This document shows positions 16,240 to 24,523 of a stretch of 34,914 bases of DNA, piece by piece. Each line of letters opens with the position of its first letter. Within the stretch, counting starts at the first letter, position 1. This DNA comes from Planctomycetota bacterium (GTDB lineage Bacteria; Planctomycetota; UBA11346): assembly GCA_003136555.1 (NCBI GenBank), contig PLEW01000041.1, positions 11,954 to 46,867 on the forward strand, read 5' to 3'. A program made the position numbers and the translations under genes. The notes under the pieces were generated by a model, which made no database searches, was not told the DNA's origin, and was given only the letters and a program-made list of their open reading frames with translations.

Positions 16240-17706
16240 ATGGATAGCAGCGTCCTGCTCACCGATCTCTACCAGCTGACGATGGCCTATGGCTACTGGA
16301 AGAGCCATCGCGCCCATCACGAAGCGGTATTCCACCTGCATTTCCGCAAGCCCCCCTTCGGCGGCGGCTACACCATCGCCGCCGGCCTGGAGCCGGTGAT
16401 CGAATGGCTGCAGGGCTTCCATTTCGCGCCGGATGACCTCGCCTACCTGGCGCGCATTCCCGGCAATGACGGCAAGCCGATCTTCGAGCAGGCCTTCCTC
16501 GACCATCTCGGGCGCATGCGCCTCGAGCTCGACATCGAGGCGGTGCCCGAGGGCACGGTGGTCTTCCCGCACCAGCCGCTGGTGCGGGTGCGCGGTCCGA
16601 TCCTGCAGGGGCAGCTGCTCGAGACCGCGCTGTTGTGCCTGGTCAACTTCAACACCCTCATCGCGACCAAGGCAGCACGCATCTGCCAGGCCGCCGGCAG
16701 CGGACCGGTGCTGGAATTCGGCCTGCGCCGGGCGCAGGGCCTCGACGGCGCGCTATCGGCGAGCCGCGCCGCCCATATCGGCGGCTGCGCCTCGACCTCC
16801 AACGTCCTGGCCGGCAAGCGCTATGGCATCCCGGTACGCGGTACGCATGCCCACAGCTGGGTGATGTCCTTCGATGACGAGGAGGCCGCCTTCGAGGCCT
16901 ATGCCCAGGCGATGCCCAACAACTGCGTCTTCCTGGTCGACACCTACGACACCCTCGCCGGCGTACGCAAGGCGATCCGCGTCGGCCTGCGCCTGCGCGA
17001 GCGCGGCCATGAGCTGGTCGGCATCCGGCTCGACTCGGGCGATCTCGCCTGGCTGTCGGTGGAGGCGCGCAAGCTCCTCGATGAGGCCGGCTTCCCCAAG
17101 GCGCTGATCGTCGCCTCGAACGATCTCGACGAGCGCACCATCGCCAGCATCCAGCAGCAGGGCGGGCAGATCGCGGTGTGGGGTGTCGGCACCAAGCTGG
17201 TGACCGCCTACGACCAGCCGGCGCTCGGCGGGGTCTACAAGCTCAGCGCCATCCGCGAGCCGGGCCGGGCGTGGAAGCCGCGCATCAAGCTCAGCGAGCA
17301 GGCGATCAAGGTGTCGAACCCCGGCATCCAGAACACCCGCCGCTTCATCCGCGCCGGGGAGGCGGTCGGCGATGTGATCTGGGACGAGTCATCGGGCGAG
17401 CCGGACCGCTGGATCATGGTCGACCCCGCCGACCACACCAGGCGGCATGAGCTGCAGCCCGGCACCCCGTCGGAGGATCTGCTGGTGCCGATCTTCCGCC
17501 ATGGCGGGCTGGTGTACGCCCGACCGCCGCTCTCCGACATCCGCTCGCGTACCCAGGCCCAGCTGCGGCTCTTCCACCCCGGCATCAAGCGCCTCGACAA
17601 CCCCCACCAATATCCGGTGGGGCTGGAGGCCGGGTTGCATGCGCGCAAGACCGAGCTGATCCTCGCCGCCCGCGGGCAGGCCGGTGGATCTGCGCACTCC
17701 GGATGA
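16240..17706 (+). CDS. pncB: Nicotinate phosphoribosyltransferase PncB
   Basis: PncB joins nicotinate and phosphoribosyl pyrophosphate, with ATP hydrolysis, to make nicotinate mononucleotide; it is the entry step of the Preiss-Handler salvage route. The 488-residue product has the family length. Segments LLTDLYQLTMAYGYW, EFGLRRAQGLDGA (about 159-171) and GTHAHSWVMSF (201-211), which holds the phosphorylated His region, are diagnostic. GGAGG stands 4-8 bases before the ATG. It is the first gene of a pncB-nadE-sirtuin transcription unit under box 2. With PncA further down it converts nicotinamide to the NadE pathway. Confidence 0.97.
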   Translation: MDSSVLLTDLYQLTMAYGYWKSHRAHHEAVFHLHFRKPPFGGGYTIAAGLEPVIEWLQGFHFAPDDLAYLARIPGNDGKPIFEQAFLDHLGRMRLELDIEAVPEGTVVFPHQPLVRVRGPILQGQLLETALLCLVNFNTLIATKAARICQAAGSGPVLEFGLRRAQGLDGALSASRAAHIGGCASTSNVLAGKRYGIPVRGTHAHSWVMSFDDEEAAFEAYAQAMPNNCVFLVDTYDTLAGVRKAIRVGLRLRERGHELVGIRLDSGDLAWLSVEARKLLDEAGFPKALIVASNDLDERTIASIQQQGGQIAVWGVGTKLVTAYDQPALGGVYKLSAIREPGRAWKPRIKLSEQAIKVSNPGIQNTRRFIRAGEAVGDVIWDESSGEPDRWIMVDPADHTRRHELQPGTPSEDLLVPIFRHGGLVYARPPLSDIRSRTQAQLRLFHPGIKRLDNPHQYPVGLEAGLHARKTELILAARGQAGGSAHSG

Positions 17707-17763
17707 ACGCCCCCTCCCCGTCGCGGTTGCCCGCATCCGCCTGCAGCTCAAGGTAGACCAGCC

Positions 17764-19740
17764 ATGACCACCATCGCCCTCGCCGCCGCCGTGCTCAACC
17801 AGACCCCGCTGGACTGGGATGGCAATCAGAGCCGCATCGTCGCCGCCATCCGCGCCGCCCGCGACCTGCGTGCCGGGGTGGTGTGCCTGCCCGAGCTGTG
17901 CATCACCGGCTATGGCTGCGAGGATGCCTTCCATGGTCCGGACGTCGTGGTGCAGGCCGAGCGGGTGCTGCTGGAGATCGCGCCCGAGAGCCGCGGCCTG
18001 GTGGTCTGCGTCGGCCTGCCGCGGCTGCACCATCGGGCGCTGTTCAACACCGTCGCCGTGCTCGCCGATGGCCGCCTGCTCGGCCTGGTGGCCAAGAAGC
18101 ATCTTGCCGGCGATGGCATCCATTACGAACCGCGCTGGTTCAAGCCCTGGCATGATGGCGTGGTGACCACCACCCTGGTCGCCGGCCAGGAGGTCGCCCT
18201 CGGGGACCTGCTGTTCGACATCGGCGACGTGCGCATCGGCTTCGAGATCTGCGAGGATGCCTGGGTCGCCGAGCGCCCGGGTGCGTGGCTCGCCGCCCAC
18301 GGCGCCGACGTCATCCTCAACCCATCGGCCAGCCATTTCGCCTTCGGCAAGCTGGATGTGCGCCACCGCTTCGTCACCGAGGGCAGCCGCGCCTTCGGCT
18401 GCGCCTACGTCTATGCCAACCTGCTCGGCAACGAGGCCGGCCGGGCGATCTACGATGGCGGCGCGATGATCGCCGCTTCCGGGGTGCTGGTGGCGCAGGG
18501 GCCGCGGCTGGGCTTCGCCGAATGGCACCTGACTGCGGCGACCGTCGACATCGCCGCCGCCCGCCTCGCCCAGGCGCGCTCGGCGAGCTTCAGCCCGTCG
18601 CTGACCGAGCATCCCGGCCTGGTCCGCGCCGCGCATGACTGGCCCGCGGCGGGAGCGATCACCCCGCCCCATGCGGCGCCCAGCGGTTGGGAGGCGAGCG
18701 CCGGGCTGAAGGAGGAGGTGTTCACCCGTGCGGAGACCCTGGCGCTGTTCGACTACCTGCGCAAGAGCCGTTCGCAGGGCTTCGTCGTCAGCTTCAGCGG
18801 CGGCTGCGACTCCGCTGCGGTGGTCTGCCTCATCGCCCTGATGGTGCGCCGGGCGCTCGCCGAGCTCGGCCTGGATGGCCTGCGCGACCGCCTGGGCCAC
18901 ATCAACGCCCTGGAGCAGGCGTCCGATTCTGCACAGGTGGTGGCGCGGCTGCTGACCACCGTCTACCAGGGCACCAGCAACAGCAGCCAGACCACCCGCG
19001 ATGCCGCCCGCACAATCGCCGCGGCGGTCGGCGCCACCCACAGCGACATCGACATCGACGCCTTCGTGCGCCAGTACACCCTCACCGTGTCCACGGCTCT
19101 GGGCCGCACGCCGACCTGGGAGACGGATGATCTGGCGCTGCAGAACATCCAGGCGCGGGCGCGCGCGCCGAGCGTGTGGATGATCGCCAACCTCGAGGAC
19201 AAGCTGCTGGTGGCCACCAGCAACCGCAGCGAAGCGGCGGTCGGCTACGCCACCATGGACGGCGATACCTGCGGCGGACTCAGCCCGATCGCCGGCATCG
19301 ATAAGGCCTTCCTGCGGCGCTGGCTGGAATGGCTGGAGAGCAGCGGGCCCGCCAGTCTGGGTGCGATCCCGGCGCTCGCATGCGTGGTGCGCCAACGGTC
19401 CACCCCCGAGCTGCGGCCGCAGTCCTCGGCGCAGCAGAGCGAGGGCGACCTGATGCCCTTCCCGGTGCTCGACCGCATCGAGCGCCTGGCGATCCGCGAC
19501 AAGCTCGCTCCCAAGGACATCCTCACCCAGCTGACCGCCGACTTTCCGCAGCATGCTCCGATGCAGCTGCGCACCTGGATCGCGCGCTTCACCACCCTGT
19601 GGTGCCGCAACCAATGGAAGCGCGAGCGCTTCGCCCCCGCCTTCCACCTCGATGACGAGAACCTCGACCCCAAGACCTGGTGCCGCTTCCCCATCCTCTC
19701 AGGCGGCTTCCGCCGGGAACTGGGGGAGATGGGGCCATGA
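17764..19740 (+). CDS. nadE: Glutamine-dependent NAD+ synthetase NadE
   Basis: This two-domain enzyme amidates nicotinate adenine dinucleotide to NAD+, using ammonia released from glutamine. The N-terminal nitrilase-type glutaminase has its triad in LPELCITGYG (Glu44), AKKHLAGDG (Lys111 or 112) and FEICEDAW (Cys163). The C-terminal synthetase has the ATP pyrophosphatase loop SGGCDS at 345-350 and NLEDKLLVATSNRSE downstream. Length, 658 residues, is normal for the long form. AAGGTAG precedes the ATG; the gap from pncB is 57 bases. Its stop overlaps the sirtuin start by ATGA. No adenylyltransferase gene (nadD) is in the window. Confidence 0.97.
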   Translation: MTTIALAAAVLNQTPLDWDGNQSRIVAAIRAARDLRAGVVCLPELCITGYGCEDAFHGPDVVVQAERVLLEIAPESRGLVVCVGLPRLHHRALFNTVAVLADGRLLGLVAKKHLAGDGIHYEPRWFKPWHDGVVTTTLVAGQEVALGDLLFDIGDVRIGFEICEDAWVAERPGAWLAAHGADVILNPSASHFAFGKLDVRHRFVTEGSRAFGCAYVYANLLGNEAGRAIYDGGAMIAASGVLVAQGPRLGFAEWHLTAATVDIAAARLAQARSASFSPSLTEHPGLVRAAHDWPAAGAITPPHAAPSGWEASAGLKEEVFTRAETLALFDYLRKSRSQGFVVSFSGGCDSAAVVCLIALMVRRALAELGLDGLRDRLGHINALEQASDSAQVVARLLTTVYQGTSNSSQTTRDAARTIAAAVGATHSDIDIDAFVRQYTLTVSTALGRTPTWETDDLALQNIQARARAPSVWMIANLEDKLLVATSNRSEAAVGYATMDGDTCGGLSPIAGIDKAFLRRWLEWLESSGPASLGAIPALACVVRQRSTPELRPQSSAQQSEGDLMPFPVLDRIERLAIRDKLAPKDILTQLTADFPQHAPMQLRTWIARFTTLWCRNQWKRERFAPAFHLDDENLDPKTWCRFPILSGGFRRELGEMGP

Positions 19741-19988
19741 GCGGTCCGGCGCAGCAGACCCTGGCCCGTGCCAGGGGACTGCTCGCTGAGGCCTCGGCGC
19801 TGCTGATCGGCACCGGCGCCGGCAAGGGTGCCGACAGCGGTCTGCCGACCTTCCGCGGCACGGATGACTTATGGAAGGCCTTCCCGCCGGCGCGACGCCT
19901 GGGTCTCGGATTCCAGCAGCTCGCCCACCCCCGCTGGTTCGTCGAGCAGCCGCGCCTCGCCTGGGACTTCTACGGCTGGCGCCTGGCC
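19737..19988 (+). pseudogene. Sirtuin gene, 5' part, interrupted by IS66
   Basis: The start overlaps the nadE stop (ATGA). The 84 codons present encode the Sir2 Rossmann N-terminus with GTGAGKGADSGLPTFRG, the NAD-binding motif, and end in WDFYGWRLA where the insertion sequence begins. Removing 19989-24515 and one copy of the 8-bp duplication joins this part in frame to 24524-25084, giving a 270-residue sirtuin. Sirtuins remove acyl groups from lysines using NAD+ and release nicotinamide and acyl-ADP-ribose. That would supply substrate to PncA and the Nudix enzyme of this cluster. As it stands the product is truncated and inactive. Confidence 0.95.
19981..19988 (+). repeat. Target site duplication of IS66 element, left copy
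   Basis: GCCTGGCC is repeated exactly at 24516-24523. Eight base pairs is the usual duplication length of IS66-family elements. Confidence 0.93.
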
Positions 19989-20007
19989 GTAACTTCTCGG
20001 TGAACCC
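19989..20007 (+). repeat. IS66 terminal inverted repeat, left
   Basis: GTAACTTCTCGGTGAACCC matches the reverse complement of the right end (GTACATTCTCGGTGAACCC) at 17 of 19 positions. Confidence 0.9.
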
Positions 20008-20051
20008 CCAATACTGGAGCTCCGCCGAGTCGTCCAGGCGCGTTGCGATCC

Positions 20052-20284
20052 CTATCGCAGGGTCAGCGATTCTCTGATCGCCATCGGGGTCAGCAGCGCC
20101 GGGTCCGGTGGTGCCGGACCCACCAGTCGCGGCGTGACATGGGCAAAGTACCGCCTGGGGTCTATCCCGCACAAGCGGCAGCTCTCTACGATCGAGTAGA
20201 AGATCGCCGCCCACTCCCCGGCATCCTCTGAGCCGACGAAGAGCCAATTTTTTCTGCCGACTGCGACTAATCTCAGCGCTCGCT
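20052..20284 (-). CDS. tnpC: IS66 transposase TnpC, 3' exon
   Basis: This stretch encodes the missing C-terminus of the IS66 transposase: RALRLVAVGRKNWLFVGSED, then a helical tail with SIVESCRLCGIDPRRYFAHV and stop TAG at 20052-20054. Joined to the 5' exon ending at 22319 it restores the codon GAG and the family motif DNNAAERALR. Exons of 1411 and 233 bases total 1644, an exact multiple of three (547 residues). On its own it has no start and depends on splicing of the intron. Confidence 0.9.
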
Positions 20285-20324
20285 GCCGGGTAGGGCCGTC
20301 GGTCTCCCGAACGGCCCCCCCACG

Positions 20325-20357
20325 GACCCGGACGTGCCCAATTAAGGCATCCGGTTC
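20325..20357 (-). ncRNA. Group II intron domain V
   Basis: On the minus strand this reads GAACCGGATGCC, a short loop region, then GGGCACGTCCGGGTC. It is the catalytic hairpin typical of bacterial group II introns, with the GNACG-type bulge region. It begins six bases past the maturase stop codon, the normal position. Confidence 0.88.
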
Positions 20358-20363
20358 TTCGAG

Positions 20364-21707
20364 TCATGGTTTCGCTTTGTAGACAGACTGGACAACGCTT
20401 GGCCGGGGAAGAGGCAACCATTCCAGAAGTTTGTCGAGTTTCTCAAAGGTGAATGAGACATCATTCCCACGTCGATTCAGCCAGAATCTCCAGCGACCGG
20501 CCACTCCACGGACGAAGAGGCCCAGACTGCGGTAGTTCCCGGTTATTCCGAAGTAGGCGTTATGTCCACGCACCTTTGCACAGAGAGCCTTGTGCTGCTC
20601 ACGAATCGGGAGTCGCCTATGCTTTTCACACCACTCCCCAATCCGCGAAATGGCTCGTGCCAAGCGGCTCTTTGCCGTTTTGCGCATGACCACCCATGGC
20701 CCTTTCCTGCTTCGGCCCCAGTAATGACAGAAGCCGAGGAAGTCGAAGGTCTCAGGTGGTTTTCCATCCCGGTCATTGCCATCGCGCCCGACGGGTCGCC
20801 CAAAGCGAATCAGTCGGGTTTTATCGGGATGCAGGGCGAGCCCATACTTCCCAAGTCGCTTCGGCAACACCGTGAGCAGCATATCCGCGTCTTCCTTTCG
20901 CTCACAGCCGATGATTACATCATCGGCATAGCGGACCAGGAATACTCGTCCCTTCAAGTACGGCGGGACGACCTCTGCCATCCAGGTATCCAGCACGTCA
21001 TGGAGGTAGAGATTCGCCAGCATGGGGGAAATGACGCCCCCTTGCGGTGTTCCCGCTTCCGCGTCGTGCCAGGCCCCGTTCTCCATCACTCCTGCCGATA
21101 GCCACTTGTCGATCAAGCGCGTTACCACTCCGTCACGCACCCTCTTGCGCACCATTGTTCGCAGATGACCGTGATCGATCGTATCAAAGAACTTTCTGAT
21201 ATCGATGTCGGCCACCCAGGTCGTCCCCTCGTCCATGATTCCCTTCCAGATCCGTGCCACCGCTTGGTGTGCCGAACGGCCCGGTCGATAACCATAGCTG
21301 CAGTCGAGGAATTCCCGCTCGACGATGGGCTCCAGGAGCATGACCACTGCCCGTTGGAGGACACGGTCCTCCAACGTTGGGATGCCGATTGGACGAGTCT
21401 CCCCATCCCCTTTCGGGATATGGGCTCGTTTCACCGGCGGAGCACGGTAGGTGCCGGATTTTGCTCGGCTGAGCAGCGAGGCCAGGTTGGATGCGAGGTT
21501 GTCCCCGTATTCTGCCCAGGTCACGCCGTCGATACCGGGTGCTCCGTCCTTCCGTGTGCAGTGATATGCTTCCGTCAACCACGCCAGGTCCATGAATGGA
21601 TGGATGTTATCCAGCCCCGTCTGGGACAATTGATGCGCAAGCTCTGCTATGCGAGCCTGTCTCGTTGACACACCTGATCCGCCGCACAGTGCGGGTGTGT
21701 TTCCCAT
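20364..21707 (-). CDS. ltrA: Group II intron reverse transcriptase/maturase
   Basis: The 447-residue protein is the intron-encoded reverse transcriptase that also helps the RNA fold and splice. The fingers-palm domain carries HIPKGDGETRPIGIPTLEDR, ADIDIRKFFDTIDH, GTPQGGVISPMLANLYLHD and the active site YADD (FLVRYADDVIIG). The maturase domain X follows, with RWRFWLNRRG and a C-terminal LPLPRP segment. There is no HNH endonuclease domain. The start at 21707 follows GGAGGTGA; the longer upstream frame lacks such a site. Symbol used in the general sense of LtrA-like. Confidence 0.95.
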   Translation of the reverse strand: MGNTPALCGGSGVSTRQARIAELAHQLSQTGLDNIHPFMDLAWLTEAYHCTRKDGAPGIDGVTWAEYGDNLASNLASLLSRAKSGTYRAPPVKRAHIPKGDGETRPIGIPTLEDRVLQRAVVMLLEPIVEREFLDCSYGYRPGRSAHQAVARIWKGIMDEGTTWVADIDIRKFFDTIDHGHLRTMVRKRVRDGVVTRLIDKWLSAGVMENGAWHDAEAGTPQGGVISPMLANLYLHDVLDTWMAEVVPPYLKGRVFLVRYADDVIIGCERKEDADMLLTVLPKRLGKYGLALHPDKTRLIRFGRPVGRDGNDRDGKPPETFDFLGFCHYWGRSRKGPWVVMRKTAKSRLARAISRIGEWCEKHRRLPIREQHKALCAKVRGHNAYFGITGNYRSLGLFVRGVAGRWRFWLNRRGNDVSFTFEKLDKLLEWLPLPRPSVVQSVYKAKP

Positions 21708-21886
21708 GCTCACCTCCATGAATTGCCTAACTCGGTCGCTCCATCGCTCGATCACACGATCGCTCGATCCCCTTCGCTCCTCCGGGTCCTCCTGGGAGGA
21801 GTTCCCCGCTATCAACGCTACTATGAGGCGACTACGACTCCTCATTCTCATCTCAGGCGCTTCGGTTTCCCTCGTGCCACGATACC

Positions 21887-21901
21887 GACAACCCGCCGCA
21901 G
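21887..21901 (-). other. Candidate intron exon-binding sequences (EBS)
   Basis: On the minus strand the intron contains CTGCGGCG followed by GGTTGTC. CTGCGGCG is complementary to CGCCGCAG, the last 8 bases of the 5' exon, and GTTGTC to GACAAC just upstream in that exon. These could be EBS1 and part of EBS2 and explain the choice of target. EBS1 and EBS2 being adjacent is unusual, so EBS2 is less sure. Confidence 0.5.
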
Positions 21902-22318
21902 TCGTTCGCTCATGCAGCCAGCGGCGGCTGACTGCATGCCAGGACCTTGATCACCCGGCCGTCCGATCCCGGGACATTATGTCGGAAGAATGAGGTCTCT
22001 CCAGTTCCCTGGGAATCCACACGTGCCTTTGCTGCGCTCTCAGATCCCGGCCGGTCCCTTCACCCAATGGCGTCAGGATGCAGGTTGTCGCCCCCGCGAA
22101 GCTGATAACGAAGGCCCCGACGGTCGTATAAATTTCGAGATTCAATGACGTAGCTTTAGCATCTGTTGTCTACGCTTCAGGCCATCGTCGCCGATGACTC
22201 TGCAAGACTCGCTTCCAGCGGGTTGCCAATCCGTGCTGGGTGGGAGTGAACCCACCGGATTCCGATGAATGGTTTCAGTTCATAGACGTCCTCCATTCCA
22301 GGGCTGACCTGGACGCAA

Positions 22319-23729
22319 CTGCGGCGTTGTTGTCCGCCGGAAGTCGTCCATCGGCCAGGAAGATCTCGAGCGCCGTCCAGAGCGTCAGGGCGTAATTGAT
22401 GGCCGTCCGCATGCCACTCTTGGGCGTGTAGAGGGGCTGGAGCCGCTCCAGACGCGCCTTGATGTCAGCGACGATGGGCCGTCCCGATTCCTGCCGGCGC
22501 GTCAGCCGCAGGGCCGCAGCGGCGGTGTCGTCGAGCCGGCCCTTCTGGATGTCCTTGGTCGCCTGCCGCTCGACCCGGAAGAGATCATTGATGCGCTCGG
22601 CCATCGCCGCGGCGTTGCGGTCGGTCTCCTCGTAGTCCGTGAACTTGCGCCGGACGTGCGACCAGCAGGCCACCCGCTGCACGGTGCCATCGGCGAAGAG
22701 GGGATTGTAGCCGTCGTAGCCGTCGCAGACCACGAAGCCGAGCGTCGAACCCGGCGGCCAACCGCCCTCGGGATCTACCCCGGTCACCTCCAGGGCCTCC
22801 GCCTGGGAGCGCCCGTGGCCGTAGTGGAGGTAGAGCTGCCGCCCGGCCAGCCAGGCCCAGAAGTACCCGGTCCGGGCCTCCTCCCCGGTCTGCTGCCGAA
22901 CCGGCGTCTCGTCGGCATGGACGAAGGGGTGCGCCAGGACCTGGAGGCGGATCGCCTGGTGGATGCTGGCATAGCGCCCGGCGGTCTGGCGCACCAGGTC
23001 GCTCAGCCAGGCGCTGTTCACCTCGGCGCCCCGGTGGTTGAGGTCGACCAGCTGGCGGTAGAGCGGCAGGCCGAGGTGGAACTTGTTGACGATCAGCTCA
23101 TGGATGAAGGCGTCGCTGGCCTTGCCTTTGGGGATCAGGCAGGGCTCGACGGCGGCGGTGATCACGGTCTCCCGGGTATCCGGCAGTCCCCACTTCTCCC
23201 GCTTGATGATCAGGCGGCGGAGATGCTCCTCGACCACGTCGAGCTTCTCCGACACCTCATAGCCCAGGAGCACCAGCTGCTCCCCGTTCGGCCCGATGCG
23301 CTGCTCTGGCGGAACAGGGACGATGTGCTCCTTCTCGATCAGCTTCAGGGAGACCGGTCGCCGGCCATGGCCCTTGGGGGCTGGACGATCGCGCTCGTAG
23401 CTGATCTTCTGCTTCTCGCGCGGCTGGCTGTTCTGCGCCTCGGCATCCCCCTGGGGGGTGCCGAACAGCCCACTTGGCTCCTCGGGGCGCTTGCTGCGTT
23501 CGCTGGAGGGGCCGAAGAGCGCCTTGGTGGCGCGCGCCAGCTTGGCGGCGAGGTCGGCCTTCTCCCCTTCCAGGGCGGCCAGCCGTTCGCGCTGAAGCGT
23601 GAGTTCTGCTTCCTGGGCGGCCAAATGCAGACCCTGGTCGGCCAAGCGCTGGTGCTGCGTGATGGCGAGGTCGACCAATTGCTGGCGCGTCAGCCCATCA
23701 AGATCGCCGGGAACCATGATGGGCAGCAT
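22319..23729 (-). CDS. tnpC: IS66 transposase TnpC, 5' exon
   Basis: The first 470 codons of the IS66 transposase run from a start at 23729 to the intron at 22318. Seen in order are an N-terminal Leu/Gln/Glu coiled coil, the segment ALFGPSSERSK, a zinc-finger-like region without obvious Cys pairs, and the DDE-type catalytic region (HADETPVRQQTGEEARTGYF, VVCDGYDGYNPLF, WSHVRRKFTDY). It ends at DNNAAE where the intron splits the Glu codon. Unspliced RNA yields a protein with 14 foreign residues and a stop at 22275. The start is uncertain (23744 TTG, 23729 ATG or 23717 ATG). Confidence 0.92.
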
Positions 23730-23784
23730 AGGTCCGCTGCGCAATTGCCGCAGGGATAACGACTTGGCCGCACACCCATGTTAA

Positions 23785-24162
23785 TCAGACATTAATAGCA
23801 TGCTCAGTCGGCATGGCATATCGCGGCGAACGCCGCCGCACCACCACCGTGATGCCGGCCAGCAATAGCGCCCATTGCGACGCGTCGAGCGCGATGGCCC
23901 CGGTGGCGTCACGCGCTTCAGCCGGACTGGGCAGGGCGAAGGTTCCGCGGGCGAGGCGCCGGCTGCACAGCCAGAAGCCGCCCTCAGACCACAGCAGTAC
24001 CTTGAGCGTCGTTCGCTTGCGCCCCACGAAGACGAACGCATCGCCGCTGAGCGGATACTGCCCGAGCTGGCTGCTGACCATGCCGGCCAGGGTATCGAAG
24101 GAGCGGCGCATGTCGGTGACCGCCCGGGCGAGGAAGATGCGCCTGACGCCGGTGCCGATCAC
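23785..24162 (-). CDS. tnpB: IS66 family accessory protein TnpB
   Basis: The 125-residue protein is the IS66 Orf2 accessory protein needed for transposition. The segments RSFDTLAGMV, GDAFVFVGRKRTTLKVL and GGFWLCSRRLARGTFALP are diagnostic. It starts at a GTG whose last two bases overlap the TGA stop of tnpA (GTGA), so it is translationally coupled. Intact. Confidence 0.94.
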   Translation of the reverse strand: MIGTGVRRIFLARAVTDMRRSFDTLAGMVSSQLGQYPLSGDAFVFVGRKRTTLKVLLWSEGGFWLCSRRLARGTFALPSPAEARDATGAIALDASQWALLLAGITVVVRRRSPRYAMPTEHAINV

Positions 24163-24443
24163 GACAGCGCTCCCACCACCGAGCGCAGCAGACCGGCGTC
24201 GAAGCCGGGCTGGACGCGGATGCGGGCGATGGGCCCGACAGCGACCTCCATGACGGCTACCGGGGCGGCGGGCCGCACCTCGACGAAGCCATCGGGCTCG
24301 ATGGTGCTCCGGCTCAGCCAGTAGCGCAGGCGGTCGGGGGACCAGCCGCGTTGGCGGCAGAATTGAGCTGGGGTCAGGCCGCTGCGGCGCTGCTCATCCA
24401 AGATGGCGCTGGCTTCCGCTGGGGTCCAGGGTGGTGATGACAT
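24159..24443 (-). CDS. tnpA: IS66 family accessory protein TnpA
   Basis: This 94-residue protein is the IS66 Orf1 helix-turn-helix protein. It begins MSSPPWTPAEASAILDEQRR and has the typical segment LTPAQFCRQRGWSPDRLRYW. GGAGG precedes the ATG. It is the first gene of the element, 72 bases inside the right end, and overlaps tnpB. Intact. Confidence 0.92.
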   Translation of the reverse strand: MSSPPWTPAEASAILDEQRRSGLTPAQFCRQRGWSPDRLRYWLSRSTIEPDGFVEVRPAAPVAVMEVAVGPIARIRVQPGFDAGLLRSVVGALS

Positions 24444-24496
24444 GGCGATGCCTCCGTGATCGGAAGCATCGCTATGACCGGCACAACATTCATCGT

Positions 24497-24515
24497 GGGT
24501 TCACCGAGAATGTAC
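24497..24515 (-). repeat. IS66 terminal inverted repeat, right
   Basis: Reverse complement GTACATTCTCGGTGAACCC pairs with the left end at 17 of 19 positions and directly abuts the right copy of the target duplication. Confidence 0.9.
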
Positions 24516-24523
24516 GCCTGGCC
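24516..24523 (+). repeat. Target site duplication of IS66 element, right copy
   Basis: GCCTGGCC, identical to 19981-19988. Sirtuin coding sequence resumes right after it. Confidence 0.93.

Larger units (their letters stand above)
20285..22318 (-). mobile_element. Group II intron inserted in IS66 tnpC
   Basis: The 2034-bp intron lies in the sense orientation of tnpC. It has about 610 bases of ribozyme domains I-III, a reverse transcriptase ORF in domain IV, a clear domain V (20325-20357) and a domain VI hairpin before the 3' end. The boundaries are set by restoring the IS66 motif DNNAAERALR; the intron then begins TTGCGTCC rather than the usual GTGCG. A one-base shift (start GTTGCG, exon codon CAG) is the alternative. 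Splicing would rebuild the transposase; the intron itself should be mobile through its encoded protein. Confidence 0.88.
19989..24515 (-). mobile_element. IS66-family insertion sequence carrying a group II intron
   Basis: The element is 4527 bp with its genes on the minus strand in the order tnpA, tnpB, tnpC, as in complete IS66-type elements. Without the 2034-bp intron it would be 2493 bp, a normal size. The ends are 19-bp imperfect inverted repeats beginning GTA, and an 8-bp duplication flanks them. It splits the sirtuin gene of the NAD cluster. The near-identical ends, exact duplication and intact tnpA and tnpB suggest a recent insertion. Confidence 0.95.

Noticed and set aside
17389-19647. 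752-codon open frame on the minus strand opposite nadE and the end of pncB
   Set aside because: It spans two recognised genes on the other strand and has the His/Gly/Gln-rich composition of an antisense shadow.
22656-23759. 367-codon plus-strand frame opposite IS66 tnpC
   Set aside because: Antisense to a recognised transposase; no motifs.
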